Below are positions 7,092-15,300 of a stretch of 64,000 nt of DNA, piece after piece. Made by a program: the position numbers and the translations under genes. Source of the DNA: a virus; IMG/VR virus record IMGVR_UViG_3300047323_000138, positions 23,352 through 87,351 of that record; one strand, written 5' to 3'. The notes under the pieces are model-generated. The model was not told the origin of the DNA and searched no databases. It worked only from the letters and a program-made list of their open reading frames with translations. Numbering within the stretch: position 1 is the stretch's first letter; each line of letters opens with the position of its first letter.

Positions 7092-9599
7092 TTATGAAAC
7101 ATAAAGGTCCCCCAAAGTGCTTGTAAAAAAGTTCCAAGTAGCATTAGGGTTTGTTGATCCAATAGGTGTAGCCTTCAATTGTGAAGAGGCGTCAATAGAC
7201 CATGTGAACGATGGGAATGTTCCACCAGCACCAGTTAGAAGCCCAACAGCACTGACAGTTACCAATTGAGGAGCAAGAGACGTGGCTCCCTTAGCTACCT
7301 GAAGGATGTAATGTGCTGTCTCAGAAGCATTTGCATCGACTTGTTTAACTGTAATGAACAATACACCGGAAAAGTTGGTTGCTGTACCATCTTGTGAAAC
7401 ACAAGTACCAACCACGTTTCCGGTGGTTGTCAGGTTCTTGGAGATTGTCTGTGATGCAGTGTTGATCCTTTTAGATGAATAGTCCCTACGTGCTGTGCTG
7501 TTCTCGTCACGATTACCCACACCAGTGATAAAATCATAGGAAGTTCCCAGCGGGACGTTAACGGTGTTATATCTTGCTCTTGCTCCTTTGGAACCCTCAG
7601 AGTCAGTGGAGATAGATATCCCAGATGCTCCAGCAACGCCTGAGTGTAGATAACAGCCCTCAACAATAGCCTTACCTTTGTTTACCCTAATACCAGACCC
7701 ATTGAATTGGTATGCTGTTACGTCTTTTACAACAACATCGGGAAGAAGCTCAAGACCTCCGGTGGGGGAGATGTCACCGGTGACATCTGCCACGTTGTTC
7801 AGGAATGCACTAGTAATCATGTAGGCATTAGCTTTACTACCTACGGCAGAGCAGTTCTCAATGCTTGCATTTTGAGCACCGTATACCGAGAACGAATGTG
7901 ATCCGGAGGTGGGGTTCCTCTCTATAATATCAACACCGCGCATGACAACATGCTCGTGGTAGCCGCCAGAGGCCGCCGCGATAATAGCCACACCTGTTGC
8001 GGAGCCTGCTGCTGGAACATCACCTACACTGAGGGCAGACGGAAGAACTTCAATATTACTGGCGATACCACACTTGTACAAACGATGAGTACCTGTGAAA
8101 GCACCAATAGTTTTGTAAGTACCTGTGATAGCATCTTCCTTGGTTTCAGCTACTTTAATAGTGTTAGCGTCAACTACAATAGCGAAATAGTAATTGGCCC
8201 GTCCAAAACCAGTAATCGCTGTGTTGTTCTGGCGGGAGTAAATTAAAGGGTAACCTGTAGTCAATCCGTGCGCTGTCAGGGTGAGAGCATTTGCGGAAGA
8301 TGTGGTAAAATCGTATTTACCTAAAGTGTATGGCTCTATACCAATAACTTCACGCATAGTGTCGGTAGAGAACACCTGCATACTACCATGATCTACGTTC
8401 CCATATTGAAGGCCGAAGTTACCGCCTTTCTCACAGATAAGTTTTCCATAGCAGTTAGTGGACGGTCTGTTATATGGATAAAAAGCACTAACGCCTACGG
8501 CTCCACCCAAAGCAGTGCCATCTGAAATTACTTTCAAATCTAGGAATAGACCATCTGTATTATCTAGCAATATACCATGTTCAGCATGAGTACCAATACG
8601 AGCTACAGTGAATCCCTTCAAGGATATGTTCTTAAGTCTTGGTCCAGTGAATGGGCTTGCAAAGAACAGCTTACCAGAAGATGGAAACTTACAATAAATT
8701 GCAGGAGAATAGCTATCATCCCCCAAGATATCCATTGAAGACCACACATGTATTGTATCAGTGATCATGTACTTCTTGTTTCTTTTAAGCTTGATTGGTA
8801 AGCCCGAAGCTTCTGCTGCAAGGAAGGCTGGCGTACAATCCGTGCCAATCTGGGTATCTGGGTCATAGTCACCAACTGCACCAAACAATTCAATAGGCAC
8901 ACGAGAGTCACCAAGTATGGAGTAGATAGTGGCTGGTGTGCCATCAAGGTCAATACCGATCAAGGCCGCGCCTTTTAAATGATCGGAGTTGTTGGATAGA
9001 TCTGCGATATCAGCTTTAGTAGAAAGAAGCCCTTCAGTATACACAGCACTAGCTTCAGCGGCATTAGCCGAATCCAAAGAATCCTGTGCAGATGTGGAAG
9101 CTTCAGCAGCCTTAGTGGTGGATACACCCGCAGAAGTACTAGCAGATGATGCACTATTAGCCGAGTTAGTTGCAGAGGTTTGACTGGCTGTAGCACTGTT
9201 TGCAGATTGAGTAGCTGACGTACTCGCATTCGTAGCACTTACAGCAGCAGCATTCTTACTAGCCAATGCAGCAGCAGCGTCAGCTGCCACTTGAGCTACA
9301 AGAGGGTCTGAATGAGCTGTTTGACCAATCATCAACAGAGCATTAATAGTTGTCTCTGTTGTATCATCTGTAATTTCAATATTACCAATGCTTGTAAATG
9401 CATGGTAATCATTTACGAATACACTTACTTTATACCAGCCATTAGGGACATCAATTTCATATGCTCCATCCACATTTGTCTTAAAATCTTTAGTGACAAA
9501 CTGGAGAACATCTGGAGATGTGTTGTTAGCTGTAATCCGTACAAGTGAATTTGAATATGGAACACCTGTAGGGGTTAGAAGAATACCTGAAAGAATCAT
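7092..9599 (-). CDS. Tail spike with beta-helix, probable surface polysaccharide depolymerase
   Basis: 835 residues. Residues 1-95 form a beta-sandwich-like head (ILLTPTGVPYSNSLVRITAN, a transthyretin-like type found at phage fibre bases). About 105-195 is an Ala/Ser/Thr coiled coil (repeated SAT, TSA and NSA). From about 235 (IELFGAVGDYDPDT, the usual start of phage pectate-lyase-type helices) to about 690 are short beta repeats (GILLDNTDG, MRGVDIIERN, GSGIRVNKG). About 700-835 is a C-terminal trimer or tip domain. Proteins of this build bind and usually cut capsule or O-antigen. The catalytic residues cannot be assigned by eye. Confidence 0.88.
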   Translation of the reverse strand: MILSGILLTPTGVPYSNSLVRITANNTSPDVLQFVTKDFKTNVDGAYEIDVPNGWYKVSVFVNDYHAFTSIGNIEITDDTTETTINALLMIGQTAHSDPLVAQVAADAAAALASKNAAAVSATNASTSATQSANSATASQTSATNSANSASSASTSAGVSTTKAAEASTSAQDSLDSANAAEASAVYTEGLLSTKADIADLSNNSDHLKGAALIGIDLDGTPATIYSILGDSRVPIELFGAVGDYDPDTQIGTDCTPAFLAAEASGLPIKLKRNKKYMITDTIHVWSSMDILGDDSYSPAIYCKFPSSGKLFFASPFTGPRLKNISLKGFTVARIGTHAEHGILLDNTDGLFLDLKVISDGTALGGAVGVSAFYPYNRPSTNCYGKLICEKGGNFGLQYGNVDHGSMQVFSTDTMREVIGIEPYTLGKYDFTTSSANALTLTAHGLTTGYPLIYSRQNNTAITGFGRANYYFAIVVDANTIKVAETKEDAITGTYKTIGAFTGTHRLYKCGIASNIEVLPSALSVGDVPAAGSATGVAIIAAASGGYHEHVVMRGVDIIERNPTSGSHSFSVYGAQNASIENCSAVGSKANAYMITSAFLNNVADVTGDISPTGGLELLPDVVVKDVTAYQFNGSGIRVNKGKAIVEGCYLHSGVAGASGISISTDSEGSKGARARYNTVNVPLGTSYDFITGVGNRDENSTARRDYSSKRINTASQTISKNLTTTGNVVGTCVSQDGTATNFSGVLFITVKQVDANASETAHYILQVAKGATSLAPQLVTVSAVGLLTGAGGTFPSFTWSIDASSQLKATPIGSTNPNATWNFFTSTLGDLYVS

Positions 9600-10101
9600 A
9601 TTGTCCCTACTGGAATAATTATTGTTTTAGAATTCTTAAGCGAACTTACAGGCAATGCCTTGCAATATTCATAATGAAGAAGAACGCTTAAGAAATGACC
9701 CTGTACTAAGCCTATACCGTAAGGAGAGGTACGTTACACGCTATCAAGGTCAGAAGACTAATTCACAGGAGAGGGAATGAATAGTCTTAATGCTGTCTGA
9801 GGAAGAGGAGAGAAAGACAGCTTTTGAAGATAATGCTTTATGTAGAATTTAAGTTCTTATCGCATTATCGGTGAAACTGGAATTAGTGCTCTGCTCACCC
9901 TCCCAACCGACATTCACTTTTGGAGGCTACGCGACCTAATAAGGTTTCGACTTATCACAAAGTCTCATCAGGCGTGTTAAATAAGTGCGAATGCTGGATA
10001 CCTACTTGCAGAGCGGTGGTATCGTACGCTCGTAAATTAATGCTGGTGTTGTTTATCTCGTCTTTATCACGAGGTGGCAGAATCCAGCAACTGCGCATTC
10101 T
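9600..10101. other. 502-bp gene-free stretch with nested inverted repeats
   Basis: No supported gene on either strand. TTCTTAAGCG (9633-9642) pairs exactly with CGCTTAAGAA (9685-9694). The enclosed 42 nt contain a small hairpin, AGGCAATGCCT (9650-9660). A plus-strand CAGGAGAGGGAATGAATG (9766 on) looks like a Shine-Dalgarno plus start but stops after seven codons. The stretch separates the tail spike from the small leftward genes and probably holds the late promoter of the spike, which I cannot identify. No tRNA cloverleaf was found. Confidence 0.5.
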
Positions 10102-10362
10102 TTAACAAGTGATCTGAACAGGACTTTGAAAGTCTGTCAACTTCCACTGTTTGAAGTAGTCTGAAGGATACACCCGAGTAGGTATGTCACCAACCCCTAC
10201 GAATACTTCTTTGTTACGATCAGGTGTACGCACTGGTGTGACCTTATCAAACACAAGCTTCAAATGATCTTTAATCATCAACCATTGGTTTTCAGAGATG
10301 GTGTCTGTGTCAGATAGTTCTACGAAGCCTTGAAGCCAGTATGTGAAGCTTTCGGAATTCAT
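10102..10362 (-). CDS. Conserved phage protein, unknown function
   Basis: 86 residues. The N-terminal text SFTYWLQGFVELSDTDTISE and the following WLMIKDHLKLVFDKV recall a small protein widespread in phages of Gram-negative hosts. No catalytic motif. It follows the 44-residue gene by 2 bp in the same leftward operon. Confidence 0.8.
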   Translation of the reverse strand: MNSESFTYWLQGFVELSDTDTISENQWLMIKDHLKLVFDKVTPVRTPDRNKEVFVGVGDIPTRVYPSDYFKQWKLTDFQSPVQITC

Positions 10363-10364
10363 GG

Positions 10365-10499
10365 TTATTCTTCCATGCCAATTTCTTCACAACCAATATC
10401 AAGATATTCAAACAAAGCTTCTGGAGATTCAAAGTGAATAAGATTTTCACCACGATCTGTTGCTTCCATTACTTCTAGAGTTTTAGCACTTGGAATCAT
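10365..10499 (-). CDS. 44-residue acidic protein, unknown
   Basis: ATG at 10499 with Shine-Dalgarno AAAGGA. Sequence MIPSAKTLEVMEATDRGENL continuing to an acidic end. It ends 2 bp before the next gene. Real by spacing, ribosome site and composition. Function unknown. Confidence 0.65.
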   Translation of the reverse strand: MIPSAKTLEVMEATDRGENLIHFESPEALFEYLDIGCEEIGMEE

Positions 10500-10558
10500 T
10501 TATATTTTCCTTTCGATATAAGAGTATAACATCTTTTAGATGAATTGTACACAATTAT

Positions 10559-10765
10559 TTAGTAGTCAATATGTTTTGAGCCGTCAGACTCAGATTCATA
10601 ATAAGCTTCAGTAATATCTTCAAATTGATATCGTTTAGGTTCATATTCATCAATATTGTAAACTACGTTTAGGCAAGCGGAGCAGAAATCCTCTTCTTGA
10701 CCATTTTCTTGCAACATTTTAAAGTTCCTCCACGTCAGAGGGACATTACAGCAACGACACCTCAT
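10559..10765 (-). CDS. Small zinc-ribbon-like protein
   Basis: 68 residues. N-terminal CRCCNVPLTW and then FCSACLNVV give two CxxC pairs about 23 residues apart, a likely zinc site. The C-terminus is acidic. Similar small zinc-ribbon proteins are common in phage early regions. A promoter-like site lies at 10801-10831. Confidence 0.8.
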   Translation of the reverse strand: MRCRCCNVPLTWRNFKMLQENGQEEDFCSACLNVVYNIDEYEPKRYQFEDITEAYYESESDGSKHIDY

Positions 10766-10800
10766 CGGTGGATTCCTTTTGTTAGTTCAGGTTAGGTTCC

Positions 10801-10831
10801 ATTATACTCACATGGATATGTGTTCTGTCAA
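10801..10831 (-). promoter_or_regulatory. Promoter-like site with long spacer, leftward
   Basis: On the minus strand TTGACA (10826-10831) and TATAAT (10801-10806), both perfect, but 19 bp apart. It drives the zinc-ribbon gene. The long spacer may make it weak or regulated. Confidence 0.5.
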
Positions 10832-10850
10832 GTAAATTGAAAAATAAATA

Positions 10851-10913
10851 TTATTTCTTATCTACCTTACAGAATGTTGTATCCCCCAATACTGTTTCCC
10901 AAGCTAAAAACAT
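10851..10913 (-). CDS. 20-residue micro-gene candidate
   Basis: ATG at 10913 preceded by an excellent Shine-Dalgarno (AGGAGA, 6 nt spacing). Encodes MFLAWETVLGDTTFCKVDKK. It could be a real micropeptide or the cut-off start of a lost gene, since a GIY-YIG element lies directly upstream. Confidence 0.4.
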   Translation of the reverse strand: MFLAWETVLGDTTFCKVDKK

Positions 10914-10952
10914 AGCTTCTCTCCTAAAAGCACATCCTTGTGCATAAATAAA

Positions 10953-11618
10953 TTATCTGCCGCATGAACCTACAAGGCTACAATTCGGAAAGTTTGGACA
11001 GCCAGCATGTAGGTAGGAAAACGCATCAGAATACCTCTTGTCCAAAACTAATGCTTTATTGTTACCTATTGATGCTAGATGAATTGTTAATCCGCACTTA
11101 TGCAACCAATGAGATAAATTCTCATATGAATGCTCATCAATGTCTGGTGAAACTTTAGCCAATTGCTTATAGAATTCCTCATGACTTGCATCTTGGTCAA
11201 TCACTATACCTTTAATTTTTGAGATTATAGGTTGAGATGCCATGTTAGGGTTCAACAATTTATTATAAATACCATTATCTTTTTCCTCCCAAATCATATC
11301 TGTCTCAATTCCTTGAGCCTCAGATTGGGTGAGCTTCTCTACCACCTTCGTAACAACCAACTCCTTCCCTTCGTGGAAATCTTTATTCAATTGAGAACAA
11401 GAGCTTTTACCACTTACACAGTGGCGGGATCTGTTTCCTTTACCCATCCCAATATATCTGAGTACACCATCAACGTGGCAAACATACACGTAGTAAATAT
11501 TCTGATGCTCTGGCGAAACAGGTGTTTGCATTTTAACTCTTTCTTCTTCGGTTGTCTTGCGGTTAGGACGCTCAATAACTCGTTTGATTGGGTCCATAAA
11601 GTCTTTACTAATTTTCAT
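10953..11618 (-). CDS. GIY-YIG homing endonuclease
   Basis: 221 residues. Residues about 41-60 (YYVYVCHVDGVLRYIGMGKG) carry the two beta strands of a GIY-YIG core, followed by NRSRHC and a Glu (GIETDMIWEE) suitable for metal binding. The C-terminal half is probably a DNA-binding extension, ending with a Cys-rich tail (AGCPNFPNCSLVGSCGR). It sits 8 bp after the wHTH gene at 11627 and seems to be a free-standing mobile gene. Confidence 0.88.
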   Translation of the reverse strand: MKISKDFMDPIKRVIERPNRKTTEEERVKMQTPVSPEHQNIYYVYVCHVDGVLRYIGMGKGNRSRHCVSGKSSCSQLNKDFHEGKELVVTKVVEKLTQSEAQGIETDMIWEEKDNGIYNKLLNPNMASQPIISKIKGIVIDQDASHEEFYKQLAKVSPDIDEHSYENLSHWLHKCGLTIHLASIGNNKALVLDKRYSDAFSYLHAGCPNFPNCSLVGSCGR

Positions 11619-11626
11619 GTTTCATC

Positions 11627-12109
11627 CTAAAAAGGTAGTTGTGAATCATCCCAATCATCAACGGGCTGGTGCTTGTATGGTTTTGGTGTTTGCGCGGGTT
11701 TAGGTACTACTTTCTCCACATACTTAGGCTTTTCTTCCTCAAGTATCTTGAAGGCTGCGACACTACCTTCCCACAAAACTAAATCAGAATGCACCTTGTA
11801 GTAAAACCACCGCCATTGACCAGAATCGGGCCTCAACTTCTGACCTTCCATAATTCCATGATCAAGAAAGGATCTTAGGATTGTTCCTGCGGATTTATAC
11901 TCTACACCACAACATTTAGCGATTGTTGCTTGTGCTTCATAATGTTGACCTTTCAAGGTTTCAGTAAAGAACTCATTCTTACTGAGCATATAGGCATAAA
12001 TAATCTTACCACTTGCTGAGAGCTTTACAGCTTCTCCTGTCTTCTTACTAATGTACCCATCTGCCAATGCTAGGCTTTTGGGTAGTTTATAGAATTCATC
12101 TGTGTTCAC
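11627..12109 (-). CDS. Winged-helix-like replication-associated protein with SSB-type C-terminal tip
   Basis: 160 residues, GTG start at 12109 with AAAGG about 8 nt upstream. The N-terminal 100 residues (KLSASGKIIYAYMLSKNEFF, then YEAQATIAKCCGVEYKSAGT) look like a winged helix similar to phage and plasmid replication initiator domains. The rest is a Pro/Lys linker and an acidic aromatic tail, DDWDDSQLPF, resembling the partner-binding tip of single-strand binding proteins. The phage SSB ends SSELPF, so both may bind the same replisome component. A role in replication initiation is inferred. Confidence 0.7.
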   Translation of the reverse strand: MNTDEFYKLPKSLALADGYISKKTGEAVKLSASGKIIYAYMLSKNEFFTETLKGQHYEAQATIAKCCGVEYKSAGTILRSFLDHGIMEGQKLRPDSGQWRWFYYKVHSDLVLWEGSVAAFKILEEEKPKYVEKVVPKPAQTPKPYKHQPVDDWDDSQLPF

Positions 12110-12165
12110 ATTGTTGTACCTTTAGTTATATTATTGTAAATCTAGAGTTTTTATGTTGCTATTTT

Positions 12166-12291
12166 CTATTTTGTCATATCTTGAATCTCCTTTAGTTTGA
12201 ACATGCATTTCAGAATAAAAGATTGTCGACTCATCTCACCACGATTCTCATCAATCCAAGAAAGTAGTGGTCGAGGGATAATCAAGCTCAT
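12166..12291 (-). CDS. 41-residue ribbon-helix-helix-like regulator candidate
   Basis: ATG at 12291 with AGGAG about 7 nt upstream. Sequence MSLIIPRPLLSWIDENRGEM followed by SRQSFILKCMFKLKE. A short strand, then a helix with RQSFI, is typical of Arc/CopG-type ribbon-helix-helix proteins, though on the short side. It is the first gene leftward from a palindrome-rich control region, so it may repress or tune the divergent promoters there. Confidence 0.6.
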   Translation of the reverse strand: MSLIIPRPLLSWIDENRGEMSRQSFILKCMFKLKEIQDMTK

Positions 12292-12317
12292 TTTGTATCT
12301 CCTACGTTATTTATCTC

Positions 12318-12344
12318 ATAGGTATAGGACAAAAGATCCCATAC
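12318..12344. repeat. Operator-like element 1
   Basis: ATAGGTATAGGAC (12318-12330), then GATCCCATAC (12335-12344). GTATAGGA and TCCCATAC form a 7-of-8 inverted repeat. The 13-mer recurs inverted as ATAGGTATGGGAC near 12572-12584, inside element 3. Confidence 0.5.
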
Positions 12345-12439
12345 TCGTTTCTTTCTCTATCACTTCGTTCTTGCACCAAACAATGAATAAAAGAACAAAA
12401 GCTTTGCACTCTTAAATCAAGATCTTGCTGAATACCACA

Positions 12440-12468
12440 ATCTTACGCTCTACCGAGCTGTTTGTAAA
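12440..12468 (-). promoter_or_regulatory. Leftward promoter of the RHH / wHTH operon
   Basis: On the minus strand TTTACA (12463-12468), 17 bp, TAAGAT (12440-12445). The palindrome at 12471-12489 lies just upstream of the -35 box, where an activator or repressor could act. Confidence 0.5.
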
Positions 12469-12470
12469 GT

Positions 12471-12489
12471 ATAGGATATTAAATCCTAT
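12471..12489. repeat. Operator-like element 2, perfect 7-bp palindrome
   Basis: ATAGGAT, 5-nt spacer, ATCCTAT. It shares the TAGGAT core with elements 1 and 3 and abuts the leftward promoter. Confidence 0.5.
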
Positions 12490-12545
12490 TAGCTTTTAAA
12501 ATCTATATTTTCTTTCTATCTTAATCATTCTATATAAAGAGACAT

Positions 12546-12592
12546 TTTATCCTATACATATAACCTTAAATGTCCCATACCTATAGGATAAA
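12546..12592. repeat. Operator-like element 3, perfect 11-bp inverted repeat
   Basis: TTTATCCTATA (12546-12556) and TATAGGATAAA (12582-12592) are exact inverse complements around 25 nt. The right part also contains the inverted copy of the element 1 13-mer. The three elements together form a small repeat family found only in this control region. Confidence 0.55.
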
Positions 12593-12737
12593 TTAAGTAG
12601 CTTTTTAATTCCTTTCATCTTTGTTTCTTCATTCCCATAAAGATTAGCACCCTTCCCATGTATCTGTCAACCCTCACACCAAAATAATCCCTATTCCAAA
12701 TCAACCTAACCAAATATAAATTCTTTTAGCAATCCGC

Positions 12738-12766
12738 TTGCTTTCCACAAATCTGTAGCGTAATAT
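12738..12766 (+). promoter_or_regulatory. Rightward early promoter
   Basis: TTGCTT (12738-12743), 17 bp, TAATAT (12761-12766), 37 bp before the first rightward gene. The stretch GTAGCGTAATATAGG around the -10 resembles GTAGCGTAGATTAGG of the rightward promoter at 44029-44057. Confidence 0.6.
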
Positions 12767-12803
12767 AGGTTCATCAAATACAGAAACACACAGGAGAGAA
12801 GAA

Positions 12804-13085
12804 ATGAATGTGCATTTTGAAGTCTGGACAACTGAAATTACACTGAACAAAGAGATGACCTTCTATAATCATTTGTGGTGGGATATGAAATCCAATCGAT
12901 ACGGTATCACACATTTTATTGAAAAATACGATGACGTTTGTGAGCACACCGCTTCGTATGAATTCTTCAGGAATGGTGAGATGTTGTGTTCAGGTGAAGG
13001 TGATCCAATTCCTCAAGATAAAATTGGTACAGGTGGGGTTAGTGTTATGGTGCAGATTGATTATGCGGAGTACGTGTTCAAATGA
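12804..13085 (+). CDS. Unknown protein, first gene of rightward operon
   Basis: 93 residues, ATG preceded by AGGAGAGAAGAA. Mixed alpha/beta (MNVHFEVWTTEITLNKEMTF), no known motif. It overlaps the next gene by 4 bp. As first gene after the early promoter it may be among the earliest products. Confidence 0.8.
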   Translation: MNVHFEVWTTEITLNKEMTFYNHLWWDMKSNRYGITHFIEKYDDVCEHTASYEFFRNGEMLCSGEGDPIPQDKIGTGGVSVMVQIDYAEYVFK

Positions 13086-13540
13086 GATATACACGCGGTA
13101 AATGGGTCGCTAGCTACCGAGATACATTCTCCCTAGACATCACCCTATCCCCAATCATCTACGCCGGACTCTCACGTTTCCACGATGTCTTAGAACAAAA
13201 GAATCGCGAAGGGAGATGTCTAGGTATCCCAAACGAATATATGAAAGACGAATCCAAGTGGGTGACAGACTCTGACGTACAAAATTGGCTAGACGACATC
13301 AAGAAGATGATGTATGCTTTCGAGAACAAAGAGCCTGATATAAGTTTGTATGGGTTTAAGCTAGAGATGGTGCCAGTTCCGGGAGGTGTTGCTAAAGAAG
13401 GCTGCTCAGTTCCCTACACAATCGAGTGTGATAATCTGGAAGAGAAAGCTAGATATCGTGCTGATTGTGTTGAGCATGAGAGGTTGGTGCAAGAAGGGTT
13501 GAATCTACTAGCACTTCGCTGGAAGTCTCTTTGGTGGTAA
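13082..13540 (+). CDS. Unknown phage protein
   Basis: 152 residues. DITLSPIIYAGLSRFHDVLE and later GIPNEYMKDESKW resemble proteins annotated as hypothetical in other phages. Ends in RWKSLWW. No catalytic motif seen. It overlaps the preceding stop by 4 bp, so the two are translationally coupled. Confidence 0.8.
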   Translation: MRYTRGKWVASYRDTFSLDITLSPIIYAGLSRFHDVLEQKNREGRCLGIPNEYMKDESKWVTDSDVQNWLDDIKKMMYAFENKEPDISLYGFKLEMVPVPGGVAKEGCSVPYTIECDNLEEKARYRADCVEHERLVQEGLNLLALRWKSLWW

Positions 13541-13563
13541 ATTAATTTAATAGGAGAAAGGAA

Positions 13564-13728
13564 ATGAGTGATTATATTGAAGCTGGCTACGAAACACGCA
13601 AACACTATCTAGAATCTCTAGCTGATGAATATAATGTAGATATTGAGGTAGTGTTTGCACTAGCTTCTCTACTTGGACGGAATGAAGACTTTGATGGTTT
13701 GATTAGCGCTTTGGAGGATTCACAGTGA
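13564..13728 (+). CDS. 54-residue acidic helical protein
   Basis: ATG after AGGAGAAAGGAA. Sequence MSDYIEAGYETRKHYLESLA continues with an acidic helix-loop-helix. The stop overlaps the methyltransferase GTG. Function unknown. Confidence 0.75.
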   Translation: MSDYIEAGYETRKHYLESLADEYNVDIEVVFALASLLGRNEDFDGLISALEDSQ

Positions 13729-14402
13729 TTGACTTGTATCATGGTGATTGCATTGAACAACTTATGAATGTTTCAGATAATTCGGTTAACCTTATTCTAA
13801 CTGACCCACCCTATAATATTGCACGAAAGAATAATTTTCATACAATGGGGCGAGCTGGGATTGACTTTGGTGACTGGGATAAAGGCTTTGATTTATTCTC
13901 GTATATTAAAGAAATTCCCCGTATCTTGCACAAAGACGGATCTGTGATTATATTTAATGACTGGAAAAATATTGGCGAGATTGCACGTTGCTGTGAAGAG
14001 AACGGTTTGGTGATTAAAGATATGTTGCGTTGGGAGAAACTTAACCCTATGCCTCGTAATAAAGATCGTCGTTATATTACAGATTATGAAGTTGCTGTTT
14101 GGTGTACTAATACCAAAGCTAAATGGACATTTAACCCTCAGGCTGATACATATGATCGTCCAAAGTTTGTTGGTAGCCTGACTCCGGGAAAAGAAAAGAC
14201 TGGACATACTACACAGAAGCCAGTATATCTTATGGAGCAACTATTGAAAATTCATAGTAATCCTGAAGATGTTGTATTGGATATGTTTATGGGTAGTGGT
14301 ACAACTGGTGTAGCTTGTAAGAATCTTAATCGTAAATTTATTGGTATTGAGCTGGACGAAGCTTATTTCAACATTGCAAAGAATCGTATTATGGAAGTAT
14401 AA
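13725..14402 (+). CDS. DNA adenine-type methyltransferase (beta class)
   Basis: 225 residues, GTG start overlapping the previous stop (GTGA). Catalytic DPPY near residue 27 comes before the S-adenosylmethionine motif FMGSGTT near residue 190, the order of beta-class N6-adenine (or N4-cytosine) methyltransferases. DPPY favours adenine. HTTQKP (near 164) is also typical. It probably protects phage DNA from host restriction. No partner nuclease is nearby, and the target sequence cannot be read from the protein. Confidence 0.93.
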   Translation: MIDLYHGDCIEQLMNVSDNSVNLILTDPPYNIARKNNFHTMGRAGIDFGDWDKGFDLFSYIKEIPRILHKDGSVIIFNDWKNIGEIARCCEENGLVIKDMLRWEKLNPMPRNKDRRYITDYEVAVWCTNTKAKWTFNPQADTYDRPKFVGSLTPGKEKTGHTTQKPVYLMEQLLKIHSNPEDVVLDMFMGSGTTGVACKNLNRKFIGIELDEAYFNIAKNRIMEV

Positions 14403-14404
14403 TA

Positions 14405-14641
14405 ATGATCTACATTCTCTACTACCTAATCTGTGCAGTATCGAGCTTTTATATCACTAAAAACTACGTTGAGTCCAACCTTAGACGTGTAGGCATCCAA
14501 GACGCTAGCATCGCTACCGCTATGAGAAATGCCGCTAAGAAAGACGAAACAATTGATCCAATGCATGATTGTCCAGACCATGTAGCTTCAGCTTTGTTTT
14601 GGACTATTCTTTTGGTGTACACTGGTGTATTGGCAAATTAA
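14405..14641 (+). CDS. Small membrane protein, two segments
   Basis: 78 residues. Hydrophobic MIYILYYLICAVSSFYIT at the N-terminus and ALFWTILLVYTGVLA at the C-terminus flank a charged loop. Probably sits in the host inner membrane. Function unknown. It starts 2 bp after the methyltransferase stop. Confidence 0.75.
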   Translation: MIYILYYLICAVSSFYITKNYVESNLRRVGIQDASIATAMRNAAKKDETIDPMHDCPDHVASALFWTILLVYTGVLAN

Positions 14642-14675
14642 TAAACAAGACTTTTCAGATTTTAGGGGGTAATAT

Positions 14676-14876
14676 ATGATTACTAAAACTGACGACAAGA
14701 AACACAAATACCAAAGCTGGGAAACTCTCCTGACACTTAGCTATGGAGGTGCTATGGATTATATTACATTTGATTTAGCTGCTTGGGGTTCTACAGAACA
14801 AGAGTCGGTAGACAATTTCAAATTGGCTTGGGAGACACTAAAGGATAAAGTAGATGAATTGGTGGCTCAAGAATGA
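14676..14876 (+). CDS. 66-residue unknown protein
   Basis: Preceded by TAGGGGG. Contains YITFDLAAWGSTEQESVDNF, a pattern of a small beta-hairpin-helix protein. The end overlaps the next gene (ATGA). No known family. Confidence 0.75.
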   Translation: MITKTDDKKHKYQSWETLLTLSYGGAMDYITFDLAAWGSTEQESVDNFKLAWETLKDKVDELVAQE

Positions 14877-15082
14877 AACGTCTAATCATGTACCGCTACA
14901 GTTCTTGGACAGAAGGTTGTGGATGTTGCTCAAATAGTGAATCACTCTATGATGTCTATGAAGATGGTGTGTTAGTGTCAGAAGCTAATTGGTGTGATCT
15001 ATTTAGTAACGAGCAAGAATTACGTGAAGGTTTGAAACACCTTGAACCTTTTTATGTTGATCCTGATTGTTGGTGGTTTTGA
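14873..15082 (+). CDS. 69-residue Cys-containing protein
   Basis: N-terminal MKRLIMYRYSSWTEGCGCCS, then an acidic half. The CGCC cluster could bind metal, but there is no second pair. It overlaps both neighbours by 1-4 bp. Confidence 0.75.
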   Translation: MKRLIMYRYSSWTEGCGCCSNSESLYDVYEDGVLVSEANWCDLFSNEQELREGLKHLEPFYVDPDCWWF

Positions 15083-15300
15083 TGATTGATCCCTTTAACA
15101 GTGTAAATTGGAACAAAGAAATTATTGGTGTAGATGCTGAAGGTGAGCATCTAAAGGTTATGATTAGTAATGTGACAGGTACACCAACTATGTGGGGCTG
15201 GTCAGTATTTCGTAGACAAGGAGGTTACAGGACTTACGGTTTGAGTGTAGAGACTATGCTGAGTAGAGGTTGGAGGTTTTATGAAAGTATGTTGCGGTAG
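15082..15300 (+). CDS. 72-residue unknown protein
   Basis: The ATG at 15082 overlaps the preceding TGA by 1 bp, and I prefer it to an upstream in-frame start at 15067. Text GTPTMWGWSVFRRQGGYRTY. It overlaps the next gene by 20 bp. Confidence 0.7.
   Translation: MIDPFNSVNWNKEIIGVDAEGEHLKVMISNVTGTPTMWGWSVFRRQGGYRTYGLSVETMLSRGWRFYESMLR

Larger units (their letters stand above)
12292..12803. promoter_or_regulatory. Divergent control region between leftward and rightward genes
   Basis: A 512-bp AT-rich stretch with no supported gene. It contains three palindromic TATAGGA-type elements (listed separately), a leftward promoter near 12440-12468 and a rightward promoter at 12738-12766. It could also house a replication origin, since a replication-associated gene is adjacent. 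Confidence 0.6.

Noticed and set aside
9900-10080. Possible tRNA gene suggested by GGTTTCGAC and small stems
   Set aside because: No acceptor stem, anticodon stem or T-loop of the right spacing could be built on either strand.
12197-12415. Plus-strand frame of 72 codons in the divergent region
   Set aside because: Lies over the minus-strand 41-residue gene and operator-like repeats, has no ribosome site and ends in low-complexity text.
13725-14402. Restriction-modification system
   Set aside because: Only a solitary methyltransferase is present. Flanking genes are small unknowns with no nuclease motif.
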